Shown: positions 1 to 9,046, numbered from the stretch's first letter. The stretch is 56,034 bases of DNA from Akkermansia muciniphila (GCA_945874145.1 CAMCFN010000022.1:1-56034), one strand, 5' to 3'. The notes: generated by a model from the sequence alone, not told the origin. Numbers and translations: made by a program.

Positions 1-357
1 GAGCAATCGCTGGATGATCCGATGACGCTCGGCGACGTGCTTGCCAGTGACTGTGAAGACCCGTCCGAGACCGCCGCCCGCAACCTCGACTGGCAGGCCT
101 TGATCGCCACGCTGGACGAAAAGGCGCTGGCAGTCCTGCACTGCATGGCTGACGACATCCGGTTGCAAGAAGTGGCGACGCGCCATGGCGTTTGTCGCAC
201 GACGGTCCAAGGCTGGCGCAACCAGCTCACGGAGCTCGTGCGCTCGTTCATGGGCGCCGACGTGCTTCGATTGATTCAGCGCACGCCGCGCTGGCGCGAA
301 AACCTGTTCGCCCTGCGTGAGCAGATGGCGTGTCGGTTGGACCGCCGCGTGGCGTGA
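1..357 (+). CDS. C-terminal part of an HTH / sigma-factor-like protein (5' truncated by window edge)
   Basis: The reading frame is open from the first base, so this is the tail of a longer gene; the ATG at 22 is probably internal. The last ~60 residues contain a helix-turn-helix-like stretch (LQEVATRHGVCRTTVQGW, then a helix with QLTELV) resembling the region-4 style helix of sigma factors or phage-type regulators, preceded by an acidic segment. It is followed directly by a good intrinsic terminator at 370-400, which supports a real gene end. DNA binding is inferred only from the HTH-like pattern; the family cannot be named without the missing N-terminus. Confidence 0.6.
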   Translation, partial: EQSLDDPMTLGDVLASDCEDPSETAARNLDWQALIATLDEKALAVLHCMADDIRLQEVATRHGVCRTTVQGWRNQLTELVRSFMGADVLRLIQRTPRWRENLFALREQMACRLDRRVA

Positions 358-369
358 GCACCGCGAAAC

Positions 370-400
370 GAGCCGTCCCCACGAGGGGCGGCTCCTTTTT
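370..400 (+). terminator. Rho-independent terminator
   Basis: Stem GAGCCG-CCCC / GGGG-CGGCTC (10 bp with one bulged T at 376), loop ACGA at 381-384, followed by TTTTT at 396-400. It lies 13 bases after the stop of the truncated HTH gene. Confidence 0.85.
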
Positions 401-559
401 AGGTGCTAGGCCCCGGCACGCTAGTCTCGTCTCCTTTTCGGACGCACAATTCGCGGTCGCGCCGCTGCTAATGCACGATTCCCTCTCGGGGTAACCCCTA
501 GCCGAATACCGGGTCGTTGGCCGGATACCGCCTCACGCGCGCGCGCGTAAGGTGGGGCC

Positions 560-2413
560 ATGAAAACGAACCTATCGCTGGTGCTCACCGTGTTGGTGAC
601 CTTCCTGAGCCTCACGGGCCGCCCTGCCGCCCACGCTGCGCTGGCGAACTCCTCCACCGATTTGGCGGTGCTGGTGGTGAGTGCGACGACCAATGACGCG
701 GCGCTGCCCGCCATCCGCCAGGCCCTCGACTTCCTGGGCACACCCTACATCGTCCACGTCGCCTCCGCCCAGCCCGGCGCGCTCACCGCTGGCCAGCTCG
801 CCACCGGCACCCGCGGCTTCTACTCCTCCGTCATGCTCACCGACGCGGCGCTGGCCTACAGCCCCGATGGCGCCACCTGGACCTCGGCCTTGAGCCCCGC
901 CGAGTGGACGGCGCTCAACCAATACGAGGTGGACTTCGCCGTCCGCCGCATCAACTGGAGCGGCTACCCCAACCCCGACACCGGGTTCAACTGGCCCACC
1001 GCCGCCTATGACTCCACCGGCAACGCGGCCGTGGGCACCTGGACCGCCGCCGCCAAGGCGAGCTTCCCCTACCTCGTCACCGCCAACGCCTTCGCCGTCT
1101 CCAACGTCTGGACCTACCTCGCCACCCCGCTGGACACCAACACCACCGTCTGGCTCTCCGACGCCCAGGGCCACGCGCTCATCGCGGTGAAGAAGCACAC
1201 CGACGGTCGCGAGGTGCTCTCGATGACCTTCGACAACGCCCCCTGGCTCCTGCACTCCACCGTCCTCTCCCACGGCCTCGTCACCTGGGCGAACAAAGGC
1301 CTCTTCCTCGGCGAGCGCCACACCTACCTCTCCGCGCAGATTGACGACGTGTTCCTCGCTGACGAGATGTGGCCCAGCGGCGAGTTCCGCCAATCAGCCA
1401 AGGACTGGGCCGCCACCATCACCTGGCAGAAGGGCTTCAACACCCGCACCTTGGGCAAGAACTTCCGCTACGACATGGCCTTCAACGGCCTGGGCACCGT
1501 CGCCGGCGAATACGAGAACGACGACCTCACCCCCTACGTCCGCACCAACAAGGCGATGTTCAAGTGGATCAGCCACACCTACACCCACACCAACCTCAAC
1601 ACCGTTGACTACGCCACCGCCCTCTCCGAGATCACCAAGAACAACCAGACCGCCGGCAACCTGGGCCTGCCCAACTACAGCCGGATCAACATGGTCACTC
1701 CGCAAATCTCCGGCCTGCAAAACCCCCAGTTCATTAAGGCGGCCTATGACGCCGGCATCCGCTACCTGGTCAGCGACACCTCCATTCCCAGCCACCGCCC
1801 GGCCAGCCCCAACACCGGCCTGCCCAACTGGGTGGAGCCCCGCATCCTGATGATTCCCCGGCATGCGAACAACCTGTTCTACAACGTGAGCACGCCGGCC
1901 GAGTGGGTGAGCGAATACAACTACATCTACAGCGCCTACTGGGGCCGGGACCTGAACTACGCGGAGATTCTGGACAACCAGGCGGACCTGCTGCTGGGCT
2001 TCCTGCTCAAGGGCGACATCAGCCCCCTGATGTTCCACCAGCCCAACCTGCGGGACTACAACGGCCTGGGCAACACGCTCCTGGGCGACCTGCTCGACAA
2101 GGTCGCGGACAAGTATGAGCAGCTCTACAACTTCCCGGCCCTCTCCCCCACGATGAACAACCTGGCGGTCCGGTTGCAGCAGCGGATGGCCTACAACGAG
2201 AGCGGCGTGGTGGCCACGCGCAACGCAGACAACACCGTCACCCTCACGGTGACCAAGGCCGCCCGCATCCCGGTGACGGGCCTGGTCAATGGCGGCGTGG
2301 TCAGCTTCACCGGCACCACCGCCCCGGTCATCACCGCCGAAACCTACGCCGGCCAGCGCATCACCTACCTCACCCTCGCCGCCGGCCAGAGCGTGACGAT
2401 CAAGAAACTGTAA
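560..2413 (+). CDS. Secreted NodB/CE18-like polysaccharide deacetylase
   Basis: 617 residues with a clear Sec signal peptide (hydrophobic core LSLVLTVLVTFLSL, Ala-rich cleavage site near residue 26). The central region carries the two metal-site signatures of polysaccharide-deacetylase-like enzymes: SAQIDDVFL near residue 260 (Asp-Asp) and HTYTHTNL near 338 (H-x3-H). The order and the ~250-residue N-terminal domain before the catalytic part resemble Agd3-type (CE18) deacetylases, known in fungi for partial deacetylation of an exopolysaccharide. The C-terminal ~70 residues look like a beta-sandwich. Deacetylation of an extracellular polysaccharide is inferred; the substrate is unknown. The start ATG has a weak upstream AAGGTGGGG. 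It is a single gene, convergent with the signalling cluster that follows. Confidence 0.7.
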   Translation: MKTNLSLVLTVLVTFLSLTGRPAAHAALANSSTDLAVLVVSATTNDAALPAIRQALDFLGTPYIVHVASAQPGALTAGQLATGTRGFYSSVMLTDAALAYSPDGATWTSALSPAEWTALNQYEVDFAVRRINWSGYPNPDTGFNWPTAAYDSTGNAAVGTWTAAAKASFPYLVTANAFAVSNVWTYLATPLDTNTTVWLSDAQGHALIAVKKHTDGREVLSMTFDNAPWLLHSTVLSHGLVTWANKGLFLGERHTYLSAQIDDVFLADEMWPSGEFRQSAKDWAATITWQKGFNTRTLGKNFRYDMAFNGLGTVAGEYENDDLTPYVRTNKAMFKWISHTYTHTNLNTVDYATALSEITKNNQTAGNLGLPNYSRINMVTPQISGLQNPQFIKAAYDAGIRYLVSDTSIPSHRPASPNTGLPNWVEPRILMIPRHANNLFYNVSTPAEWVSEYNYIYSAYWGRDLNYAEILDNQADLLLGFLLKGDISPLMFHQPNLRDYNGLGNTLLGDLLDKVADKYEQLYNFPALSPTMNNLAVRLQQRMAYNESGVVATRNADNTVTLTVTKAARIPVTGLVNGGVVSFTGTTAPVITAETYAGQRITYLTLAAGQSVTIKKL

Positions 2414-2800
2414 GGGTGAACAGCCGAGCGCGCCGCGACCGCTACGAGATACTCTCACGCACGGGGGCCTCACAGGCCGATTCCGACCTCCGCCTCGGCC
2501 GGTCTGGACTCTCCGCAGTCTGGATGGGCTGGGGCGGAGGCGGTGGCGGTTTGGTGAGGCTCGTCGTTTAGCTATCAGCTGGATGACCTCCCTCAGCCCT
2601 CAACGGTTTTGTGCCGTTGTCGCGTTTGATGGCCGAGTAGATCGAGGGACTCCGAAAATGGTCCTCCGGTCGTGCCCGTCGGTGCCGGCTGAGTGCGGGG
2701 TGCGGGCCCAGAGGATGAGCGTGTCGTCGGGCGAGCGCTCGCGCATCTCAAGGGCTTTCTCTCCTAGGGCGTCCTTGATCTCATACAACAGCAATTTCGA
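2414..2800. other. Intergenic region between convergent genes
   Basis: 387 bases. An inverted repeat CCTCCGCC (2487-2494) / GGCGGAGG (2533-2540) could form a hairpin and act as a two-way transcription stop, but there is no T-tract. A 64-codon TTG-initiated frame (2600-2794, minus) continues in phase just after the STAS stop; it has no recognisable domain and is not called as a gene. Confidence 0.4.
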
Positions 2801-3178
2801 TCACCTCGGCCTGCGCTGACGTAAGGCAAGATGGCTATCAATCTCTTCGATGCTCTTGAAAATCCCAATTCCGGGAAGGGCTTTGATGATTTCAAACACC
2901 TCCTGAATTTGCGGTTGCAGACGGACGAACGAGGCCTGGCCGCCACGTTCCTTCAGCCGTTTGCGGGCGTTGGCGAACACGCGGAATCCGGCGCTGCTGA
3001 TGAAGTTCAATTTCTCCAGATCAAAAACCAGATCCGTGAGCTGGGTTTCGAGGATCGGAGTCAGTTGACGTTCCAGTTCGGGGGCGGTTGCGCCGTCAAG
3101 GCTGCCGGAAAGTTCCACGGTCATAGCACCGTAGCGCGGGCCTTCGGGGCTGTTCTTGAATTGAATATCGAGTGGCAT
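2801..3178 (-). CDS. STAS-domain anti-sigma-factor antagonist (SpoIIAA/RsbV-like)
   Basis: 125 residues, the usual length of a stand-alone STAS protein. It has the fold pattern GAMTVELSGSLDGATAPELE, then DLVFDLEKLNFISSAGFRVF, where the SSAG serine pair is the expected phospho-switch site (about residue 62). It would be phosphorylated by a HATPase_c anti-sigma kinase and dephosphorylated by a PP2C phosphatase; both of those activities are present in the neighbouring regulator encoded just upstream (63 bases apart, same strand). The basic C-terminal tail (ALRQRRPR) is unremarkable. A role in partner switching is established for the family; the target pathway here is not known. Confidence 0.88.
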   Translation of the reverse strand: MPLDIQFKNSPEGPRYGAMTVELSGSLDGATAPELERQLTPILETQLTDLVFDLEKLNFISSAGFRVFANARKRLKERGGQASFVRLQPQIQEVFEIIKALPGIGIFKSIEEIDSHLALRQRRPR

Positions 3179-3241
3179 AACTGGCTTTCAAGCTTGATTT
3201 GCTCCCCGTGAAAAACAAGTCCGAACAGAGTGTTTCTCGAT

Positions 3242-4828
3242 TCAAGCGGCCCTCGGCACGAGCCGCTTGTGCATCCGCAGAACATTTTCATCCCCTGCGC
3301 GCGTGTATTTGATTTCCTCCATGTAATGGCGGACCAACGGAATTCCCCAGCCGCCGGGCGGGCGGGCCTCATCGGGTGCTAAGTTGCGGATGACCGCACT
3401 CGTGGGATCAAAGGCCGGACCGTGGTCGCGCACTTCGAGGACGACCGCGTCAGCAGTCCGTTCAAAGGTGACGTGGAACCGCTCGTGAGCCTGGTCCTCG
3501 TAGGCGTAATGGATGACGTTCATGCCGCATTCCTCCAGTGCCAGCGCGAGGGCGAAGAGCGCTTTTTCCTCCACCTGATGCTCGTGGCAGAACAGGCGCA
3601 ATTGCTCGACCCCGTGAGCGACAGCTTCCGGCACGGCCTGCAACTCCAGGTTCATGATCCGACCGGGCGGCTCGGCGTGAACTGGCCGGTCCTTCGCGCG
3701 GAGCACCAGCATGGCGATGTCATCCGACTGGCGCGCGCCGGCGGCAAATGTCCGGATGTGGCGCAACATGCCGGTTGTCACAGCCGTGGCTGGCTGCTGG
3801 CGGAATGCGGCCAGGTCGTGGAGGAGACGTTCGTTCCCGTAGCATTCGGCCTGCGGATTGAAGGCCTCGTTGACACCGTCGGTATAGATGACGAGCGTGT
3901 CACCCGGCTGCAGGATGAACTCGGTCAGCTCGAAGGTGAGGCCCGGTTCAAAGCCCAGTGCGGTCCCCAGCCGTTCCACCGCCCAGCGCGGGGCCTCCCC
4001 GTCCCGCAAGATCACCGGGCGGTTGTGCCCGGCGTTCGCCAGCGCGATCCGGCCCGACGCCGGATCGAACACCACGCACAGCATCGTCACGAACATCCCG
4101 GACGGGTTGTCGGAGGAAAGCTCGTCGTTGAGGCGCGCGAGGATGCGCTCCGGCCCGGCGATGTCGCGCCCGAGCAGCCGGGCCAGGCTGCTGGCCCGCA
4201 CCATGAACAACGATGCCGGAATACCCTTGCCGGACACGTCGCCGACGAAGAGGACCAGTCCGCCCGCCGCGCCCTGAAAAGCTCCATACATGTCCCCACC
4301 CACTTCGCGTGCCGGCTCCAGCACGCCCGCCAGCTCCACTGCGAAATCCTTTTCCAAGGTCGAGAAATCGTGCGGGATCATGCCCATCTGGATGTCACGA
4401 GCGACCCGGAGATCCGCCGTCAGTTGTTCTTTGACGGAGTCGCTGTAGGCCTTGGCCTTGAGCAGGGCGCGCACCCGCGCCCGCACCTCCAGCAGGTCGA
4501 AGGGCTTGGTGACATAGTCATTCGCACCAGCTTCGAACCCGCGCGACTTGTTCTGCACGTCTTCGAGCGACGAGAGGAAAATGATCGGCACCTCGGCCGT
4601 CTCCGGCATCGCGCGCAGGCGGCGGCAGACCTCGTAGCCGTCCAGCCCCGGCATCACGATGTCGAGCAGCACGAGGTCCGGCGGCGTGCGCGCGGCGAGT
4701 TGCAGCGCCATTTCGCCGTTGAGCGCGAGGCTTAGCTTGTGCTCCGCCTTCAAGCCCGCCACGAGGATGTCGAGGTTGGCCTTGGCATCGTCCACCAGCA
4801 GCAGACGGCAGTCGGAAAGTTGCTTCAC
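3242..4828 (-). CDS. Response regulator with SpoIIE/PP2C phosphatase and RsbW-type HATPase domains
   Basis: 528 residues in three modules. Residues 1-125 are a receiver (acidic pair DD at 13-14, phospho-acceptor Asp56 in LLDIVMPG, Lys108 in YVTKPF). Residues ~140-385 are a PP2C/SpoIIE phosphatase with its metal aspartates (EVGGDMYG, VGDVSGKG, YTDGVNEA, QSDDIAML). Residues ~395-528 are an anti-sigma kinase-like HATPase_c (N-box ALEECGMNVIHYAY, DHGPAFDP, GGWGIPLVRHYMEE). One polypeptide therefore carries both the phosphatase and the kinase expected to act on the adjacent STAS protein. The start is GTG at 4828 and overlaps, as GTGA, the stop of a decayed cyclase frame, so translation was once coupled to an upstream gene. 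Input probably comes from the hybrid kinase encoded upstream. Confidence 0.93.
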   Translation of the reverse strand: MKQLSDCRLLLVDDAKANLDILVAGLKAEHKLSLALNGEMALQLAARTPPDLVLLDIVMPGLDGYEVCRRLRAMPETAEVPIIFLSSLEDVQNKSRGFEAGANDYVTKPFDLLEVRARVRALLKAKAYSDSVKEQLTADLRVARDIQMGMIPHDFSTLEKDFAVELAGVLEPAREVGGDMYGAFQGAAGGLVLFVGDVSGKGIPASLFMVRASSLARLLGRDIAGPERILARLNDELSSDNPSGMFVTMLCVVFDPASGRIALANAGHNRPVILRDGEAPRWAVERLGTALGFEPGLTFELTEFILQPGDTLVIYTDGVNEAFNPQAECYGNERLLHDLAAFRQQPATAVTTGMLRHIRTFAAGARQSDDIAMLVLRAKDRPVHAEPPGRIMNLELQAVPEAVAHGVEQLRLFCHEHQVEEKALFALALALEECGMNVIHYAYEDQAHERFHVTFERTADAVVLEVRDHGPAFDPTSAVIRNLAPDEARPPGGWGIPLVRHYMEEIKYTRAGDENVLRMHKRLVPRAA

Positions 4829-4950
4829 GAGATTAGGGCGTTCAGAAAATAGGTCTGTATCGGGCCGCGGCCCTTGAGTTCAATCATTCCCCGCGCCTCG
4901 AACGAGAACTGTTTTTGCAGCAGTGACAGTCTTGTTTGCCGGCGTGTCTT
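4825..4950 (-). pseudogene. Leftover C-terminus of a class III adenylate/guanylate cyclase
   Basis: On the minus strand an open frame of 41 codons ends in FEARGMIELKGRG followed by PIQTYFL, which matches the conserved end of class III nucleotidyl cyclase catalytic domains (RG-x-IE-x-KGKG-x-x-x-TYFL). There is no start codon; the frame is closed by TAG at 4951-4953, and the upstream DNA belongs to the end of the hybrid kinase. Its stop codon overlaps the GTG start of the receiver-PP2C regulator (GTGA). I read this as a cyclase gene that once sat in this operon and was deleted down to its last ~40 codons. Too short for a statistical call by eye, but the motif is specific. Confidence 0.6.
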
Positions 4951-4986
4951 CTATGACCAGTTCCGTGAACTCATGGGCAAGGTATG

Positions 4987-7900
4987 CTAAATGCCACGGG
5001 CGAGCGCGGCTTGTGCCAGTTGCGCCTGCGCCTCGCCGAAGGCGTAACCCTGCACTTGCTGCTCAAATTTCACGAACTCTTCGGGCGAAAACAGCGAGGC
5101 AAAAACGTCGCGATTGGCTTCCAGGCAGTCGGAAGCAGCCGAGTCGAAATTTGCTAGATGCTTATCCATCTGCGCGACGAGTGGCTTCAGCCGCACGGGG
5201 TCAACCGCGACAGCGACGGGGGCGGCAGGTGCCCCCGGTGCGGCGCCCAGCGCGGCGCGGAGCCGGTCAACGAAGGGAGCCAGAACCGCTGCGAACTGCT
5301 GGCGCAACGTCTCCAGCCGGGCGGCGTCAGCGCCCTCGTGGAACGCCTGCTCCAGCTCACCCGCCGCCGCCTGCACCGCCTTGGCACCCAGGTTGGCGGC
5401 AACGCCTTTGACGGTGTGCGCGGTCCGCTCCGCCGTGGCCCGGTCGCCGGACTTAAGCTGGTCAGCAATCTGTGCCGGCGCGTCCGCCTGCTGCACGGAG
5501 AACTGGCGCAACAGCTTCAGATACAACTTCCGGTTGCCGGCGACGCGCAGCAGGCCTTCGGTGGAGTTGAGGTCGTCCACCGTCGGGATTTCCATGCTGT
5601 CGGGACGCGGTTGCTCCACGGTGAGGCCCGACCCGGCGGGCTCCGCCGGCTCAACTTTTGGCGTGTAGAAACGACCGGCGGTTTCGAACAGCGCGACTGG
5701 ATCAATCGGTTTGGCGATGTGATCGTTCATGCCGACGTCCAGGCACTTCTGCCTTTCTTCGAGCGTGGCGTGCGCCGTCATGGCAATGATGGGGAGCGTT
5801 GCCAGGCGCGCATCTGACCTGATTTTCACCGTCGCCTCATAGCCACCCATTTCCGGCATTTGCAGATCCATGAGGACCAGGTCGTAAGCGAGCGGTTCCC
5901 GCTGCAATTGCTCCACCGCCTCCCGCCCGTTGTTGGCCACGGTCACGCGAGCACCGACGCCTTCGAGCAGTTCCACCGCGATCTGCTGGTTGATGTCGTT
6001 GTCTTCCGCCAGGAGAATGCGCACCCCCGACAGCCGTGCAGCGGATGGATCATTCGGGGTCACTTGAGCGGTTTGACCGGCGGCGGGAGCGAACAGCGTC
6101 ACCAACGTGTCCACCAGCATGGATTTGGTGACCGGTTTGACCAGAAAGCTGTCTATGCCCAGTCGCTCCGCTTCCTCCCGCACCTCTTCGCGGCCGAACG
6201 CCGTCACCATGACAATGGCCGGCTGTTTGTGGAGTGCGTCGTCCTGCTTGATCTGGCGCGTCGCCTGCAAGCCGTCCATGCCGGGCATCCGCCAGTCCAT
6301 GAAGACCAGATCGTAGGGCGAGGATGCGTCGTGCTGCTTCACGGCCGCCACGGCTTCCGCACCCGAACTCACCACGTCCACATGGAGCGTGACTCCCTTG
6401 AGCGCTTCCGCGAGAATCTCCCGCGCCGCCGAATTGTCGTCCACGACCAGGACATTCAAATTAGGCAGTTGCTCGGGCAGGATTTTGCCGCGTCCCGTGC
6501 CGGAGCCAAGGCCCAGCCAGACGGTGAAGATAAACGTGCTGCCCACGCCCGCTTCGCTCTCGATCCAGATCTGCCCTCCCATCACTTCCACGAGCTTGCG
6601 CGAGATCGTGAGGCCCAGCCCCGTGCCGCCGTGCTTGCGCGTGGTGGACATGTCGGCCTGGGTGAAAGCCTGAAACAATTTTGCCGTTTGCTCTGGCGTC
6701 ATGCCGATCCCGGTGTCACGCACGGAGAACCTGAGCTGCACCTTCCCGCCCGTTTGCTCGACCGGTTCGATCTTCAGCCGGATTTCGCCCTGCTCGGTGA
6801 ATTTGACCGCGTTGTTGACCAGGTTCGTGAGCACCTGGCCAAGCCGGAGCGGGTCGCCGCGCAAATGCGAGGGGATCGTGGAAGCAGCATCCACGAGGAA
6901 TTCCAGGCCCTTTTCATGTGCCTTTTGGGCGGTCAGGACGGTGACGGCGGTGAGCACCTCATCAATCTGGAAGTTGGTGGCCTCGAGGTCGAGCTTGCCC
7001 GCCTCGATCTTTGAGAAGTCGAGAATATCGTTGATGATGCTGAGCAGTGAAGTCCCGGCGTTGTGAATCTTGCTGACGTAATCGCGCTGCTTGGGGTTGA
7101 GGGAAGTTTTCAGTGCGAGATGCGAAAGGCCGATGATGGCGTTCATCGGCGTGCGGATTTCATGGCTCATGTTTGCCAGAAACATGGACTTCATCTCGGT
7201 GGCCTCCTCGGCCTTGGCCTTGGCTTGCTTGAGGGCGCTTTCGTGTTCCTTGCGCTGGGTGATGTCGGTAAAGCTGATGACCGCGCCCACAATCGCTCCG
7301 TCCTTTTTAATTGGCGTCGCGCCATACTCCACCAGCAGGCCCGTGCCGTTCTTGCGCCACAGCAATTCGTTGTCAATGCGGCTCGGCTCGCCGTGCGCGT
7401 AGGCGGCTCGCATCGGACTTCGTTCGACCGGATATTCGCTGCCATCGGAACGATGATGATGAATGAGCGGGTGCGAGAGCTGGCCGACGAGTTCCCCGGG
7501 GGTGAAGCCGAGCATCCGGCAGGCAGCGGGGTTGACGAAGCTGATGCGCCCCTCCGTGTCCAGGCCGAAGATACCCTCGGAACTTGAATCTAGAATCAGC
7601 CGGTTGCGCTCCTCTGCTTGGGCTAGCTCCGAGGTGCGTTGTGCAACGGTGTGTTCGAGGTTCTGATTCCATTCCGCCAGACGCTGCTCGCGCACCTGGA
7701 TTTCCGCGGCCATCTTTTGAAAACCGCGCGCGAGTTCACCGAGTTCGTCGCGCCGCTGGGGCAGGTCGCCGAGCAGTTCCGCGCGGAAGTTTCCCTGCTC
7801 GATGGCCGTGGAGGTGTGGGTGAGCGCCACCAGCGGCTGGGCAAGCCGCCGGGCCAGAAACGTCACGATGCCGATCATCGCCAGCAAGCCCAGCCCGCCG

Positions 7901-8850
7901 ATCAAGGTCGAGCGCAGCGCGAGTTGCTGCACGGGAGCCAGCATGGCATCTTCCGAGATAGAGAGCACGAGCTTCCAGCCGCTCAGCGGCGACTCCGCCC
8001 AGTAAACCCTTCGGGGTTCGCCGTTAACTGTGATGGACGCCAGCCCTTCACGCTGCGCCGCGATCGCCGTCCCGCCGGACAGGCTGGCCAGATCGGCGCC
8101 GGGAAAGCCCTTGCGCAGCATGAGCTGCTCGTCCGGATGCGCGACAATCTTCCCGGAGCGGCTGACGAGGAAGGCGTATTCGTCCCCGGTGTCTCGCTGT
8201 TTGGTTGCCACGGAAGCGCGCAGCCGGATCGCCTGCACCATTTCGCGGATGCGCTCAATGGCCAGGTCCGCGCCCGCGACCCCGACGAAGTTGGAACCCA
8301 TGTCAAAGACCGGCACAGTCAGGCTGACCATGTTGATGTCGGAGCCGCCCTCGTCGAAATAGGGCTCGGTGACGTGAAATTTTCGGGAGGCCTTCGGGCC
8401 GTTATACCACTCCTGCTTCAGCTCATGGTAGTCGTATTGCACGCGGGTCGTGCCAGGCCAGCTTTTGCGGTCCACCCAGGGCATCGAATCTACCTCCTGC
8501 CATTGCTTGTGTTCGTAGGCGATGTAGTTGCCATACAGTTCCGCCTTGGGCATCTGGGTGAGCATTTCGCGCAAATAAGGAACCAAGCCCGGGTCAGGCT
8601 CGCGTCCGATGGACCGCTGACGGCTGGCGATGCTGCGGGGCACCATGCCAATGCGCGCGATCAAATCATCGAGCTGTCGCGAGTCGTCTCGAACCTCGCC
8701 TAGGGCCTGCGCATTGGTCTGCTCCTCGAGCTGGGTACGGTTGGCCCGGTAGTTCGTCCAGACAGTCAGGGCCAGCACCAACCCCACTGCCAATCCGACG
8801 CCGAACTGGAGTTTGCGCGTGATGCTGTAGTTGGAAAAGAGCCGTTGCAT
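4987..8850 (-). CDS. Cache-HAMP-PAS hybrid sensor histidine kinase with two receivers and HPt
   Basis: About 1287 residues from the ATG at 8850 (a GTG at 8868 would add six). Order: N-terminal TM segment (~15-35); extracytoplasmic double-Cache-like sensor (~40-315, with GVAGADLAIE); second TM (~320-342); HAMP (RRLAQPLVALTHTSTAIEQG); short coiled coil; PAS (GIFGLDTEGRISFVNPA); HisKA with the phospho-acceptor His in NMSHEIRTPMNAIIG near 563; HATPase_c with intact N, G1 (DTGIGM) and G2 (HGGTGLGL) boxes; receiver 1 (VVDDNSAA, FMDWRMPG); receiver 2 (LAEDNDINQQ, LMDLQMPEM); C-terminal HPt (RTAHTVKGVAANLGA). All phosphorelay residues are present. It senses an external small molecule (unknown) and probably feeds the receiver-PP2C regulator downstream. 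The C-terminal ~60 residues after the HPt are not assigned. Confidence 0.93.
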   Translation of the reverse strand: MQRLFSNYSITRKLQFGVGLAVGLVLALTVWTNYRANRTQLEEQTNAQALGEVRDDSRQLDDLIARIGMVPRSIASRQRSIGREPDPGLVPYLREMLTQMPKAELYGNYIAYEHKQWQEVDSMPWVDRKSWPGTTRVQYDYHELKQEWYNGPKASRKFHVTEPYFDEGGSDINMVSLTVPVFDMGSNFVGVAGADLAIERIREMVQAIRLRASVATKQRDTGDEYAFLVSRSGKIVAHPDEQLMLRKGFPGADLASLSGGTAIAAQREGLASITVNGEPRRVYWAESPLSGWKLVLSISEDAMLAPVQQLALRSTLIGGLGLLAMIGIVTFLARRLAQPLVALTHTSTAIEQGNFRAELLGDLPQRRDELGELARGFQKMAAEIQVREQRLAEWNQNLEHTVAQRTSELAQAEERNRLILDSSSEGIFGLDTEGRISFVNPAACRMLGFTPGELVGQLSHPLIHHHRSDGSEYPVERSPMRAAYAHGEPSRIDNELLWRKNGTGLLVEYGATPIKKDGAIVGAVISFTDITQRKEHESALKQAKAKAEEATEMKSMFLANMSHEIRTPMNAIIGLSHLALKTSLNPKQRDYVSKIHNAGTSLLSIINDILDFSKIEAGKLDLEATNFQIDEVLTAVTVLTAQKAHEKGLEFLVDAASTIPSHLRGDPLRLGQVLTNLVNNAVKFTEQGEIRLKIEPVEQTGGKVQLRFSVRDTGIGMTPEQTAKLFQAFTQADMSTTRKHGGTGLGLTISRKLVEVMGGQIWIESEAGVGSTFIFTVWLGLGSGTGRGKILPEQLPNLNVLVVDDNSAAREILAEALKGVTLHVDVVSSGAEAVAAVKQHDASSPYDLVFMDWRMPGMDGLQATRQIKQDDALHKQPAIVMVTAFGREEVREEAERLGIDSFLVKPVTKSMLVDTLVTLFAPAAGQTAQVTPNDPSAARLSGVRILLAEDNDINQQIAVELLEGVGARVTVANNGREAVEQLQREPLAYDLVLMDLQMPEMGGYEATVKIRSDARLATLPIIAMTAHATLEERQKCLDVGMNDHIAKPIDPVALFETAGRFYTPKVEPAEPAGSGLTVEQPRPDSMEIPTVDDLNSTEGLLRVAGNRKLYLKLLRQFSVQQADAPAQIADQLKSGDRATAERTAHTVKGVAANLGAKAVQAAAGELEQAFHEGADAARLETLRQQFAAVLAPFVDRLRAALGAAPGAPAAPVAVAVDPVRLKPLVAQMDKHLANFDSAASDCLEANRDVFASLFSPEEFVKFEQQVQGYAFGEAQAQLAQAALARGI

Positions 8851-8871
8851 ATCAGGACAAACCAGCACCGC

Positions 8872-8967
8872 TCAACTGGCCAGTGACTGGCGGATGATGA
8901 TCCCAGTTTCGATGAGCACCGGCATCGGCAAGGCCAGCAGGATGACCAAGCTCCATACGCTCGTCAT
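8872..8967 (-). CDS. Possible 31-residue single-TM leader peptide
   Basis: A short ATG-started frame that ends 21 bases before the ATG of the hybrid kinase and encodes one hydrophobic segment (VWSLVILLALPMPVLIE). Its position suggests a leader or a chance frame. There is no homology I recognise, and a chance ORF is likely. Confidence 0.2.
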   Translation of the reverse strand: MTSVWSLVILLALPMPVLIETGIIIRQSLAS

Positions 8968-9014
8968 GGCATTTTTATTCTCCGCCCGTGAATCGGGCGC
9001 ATCCAGGCACTGCT

Positions 9015-9046
9015 CCGGAGCACGGACGGTCCCCGTCCGCAACAGC
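9015..9046. repeat. REP-like palindrome, same family as the pair at 39.8-40.0 kb
   Basis: Core CGGACGG-tcc-CCGTCCG is a perfect 7-bp hairpin flanked by GGAGC on the left and GCAACAGC on the right. The copy at 39849 has the same frame: GGAGC, GCGGACG-ccca-CGTCCGC, then AGCAGC; both are followed shortly by CGAAGG. Shared flanks outside the stem make common descent more likely than chance. Confidence 0.6.

Noticed and set aside
1394..2473. Long minus-strand frame antisense to the deacetylase (359 codons)
   Set aside because: High-GC shadow frame: Gly/Val/Ala-rich low-complexity text, no motif, fully overlapped by a gene with clear catalytic motifs. The same applies to other long antisense frames such as 22732-23796, 32136-33581, 40861-42192 and 46627-47694 (all minus).
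2600..2794. 64-codon minus-strand frame after the STAS stop
   Set aside because: TTG start, no domain, and only moderate coding character; could be chance read-through of the STAS frame.
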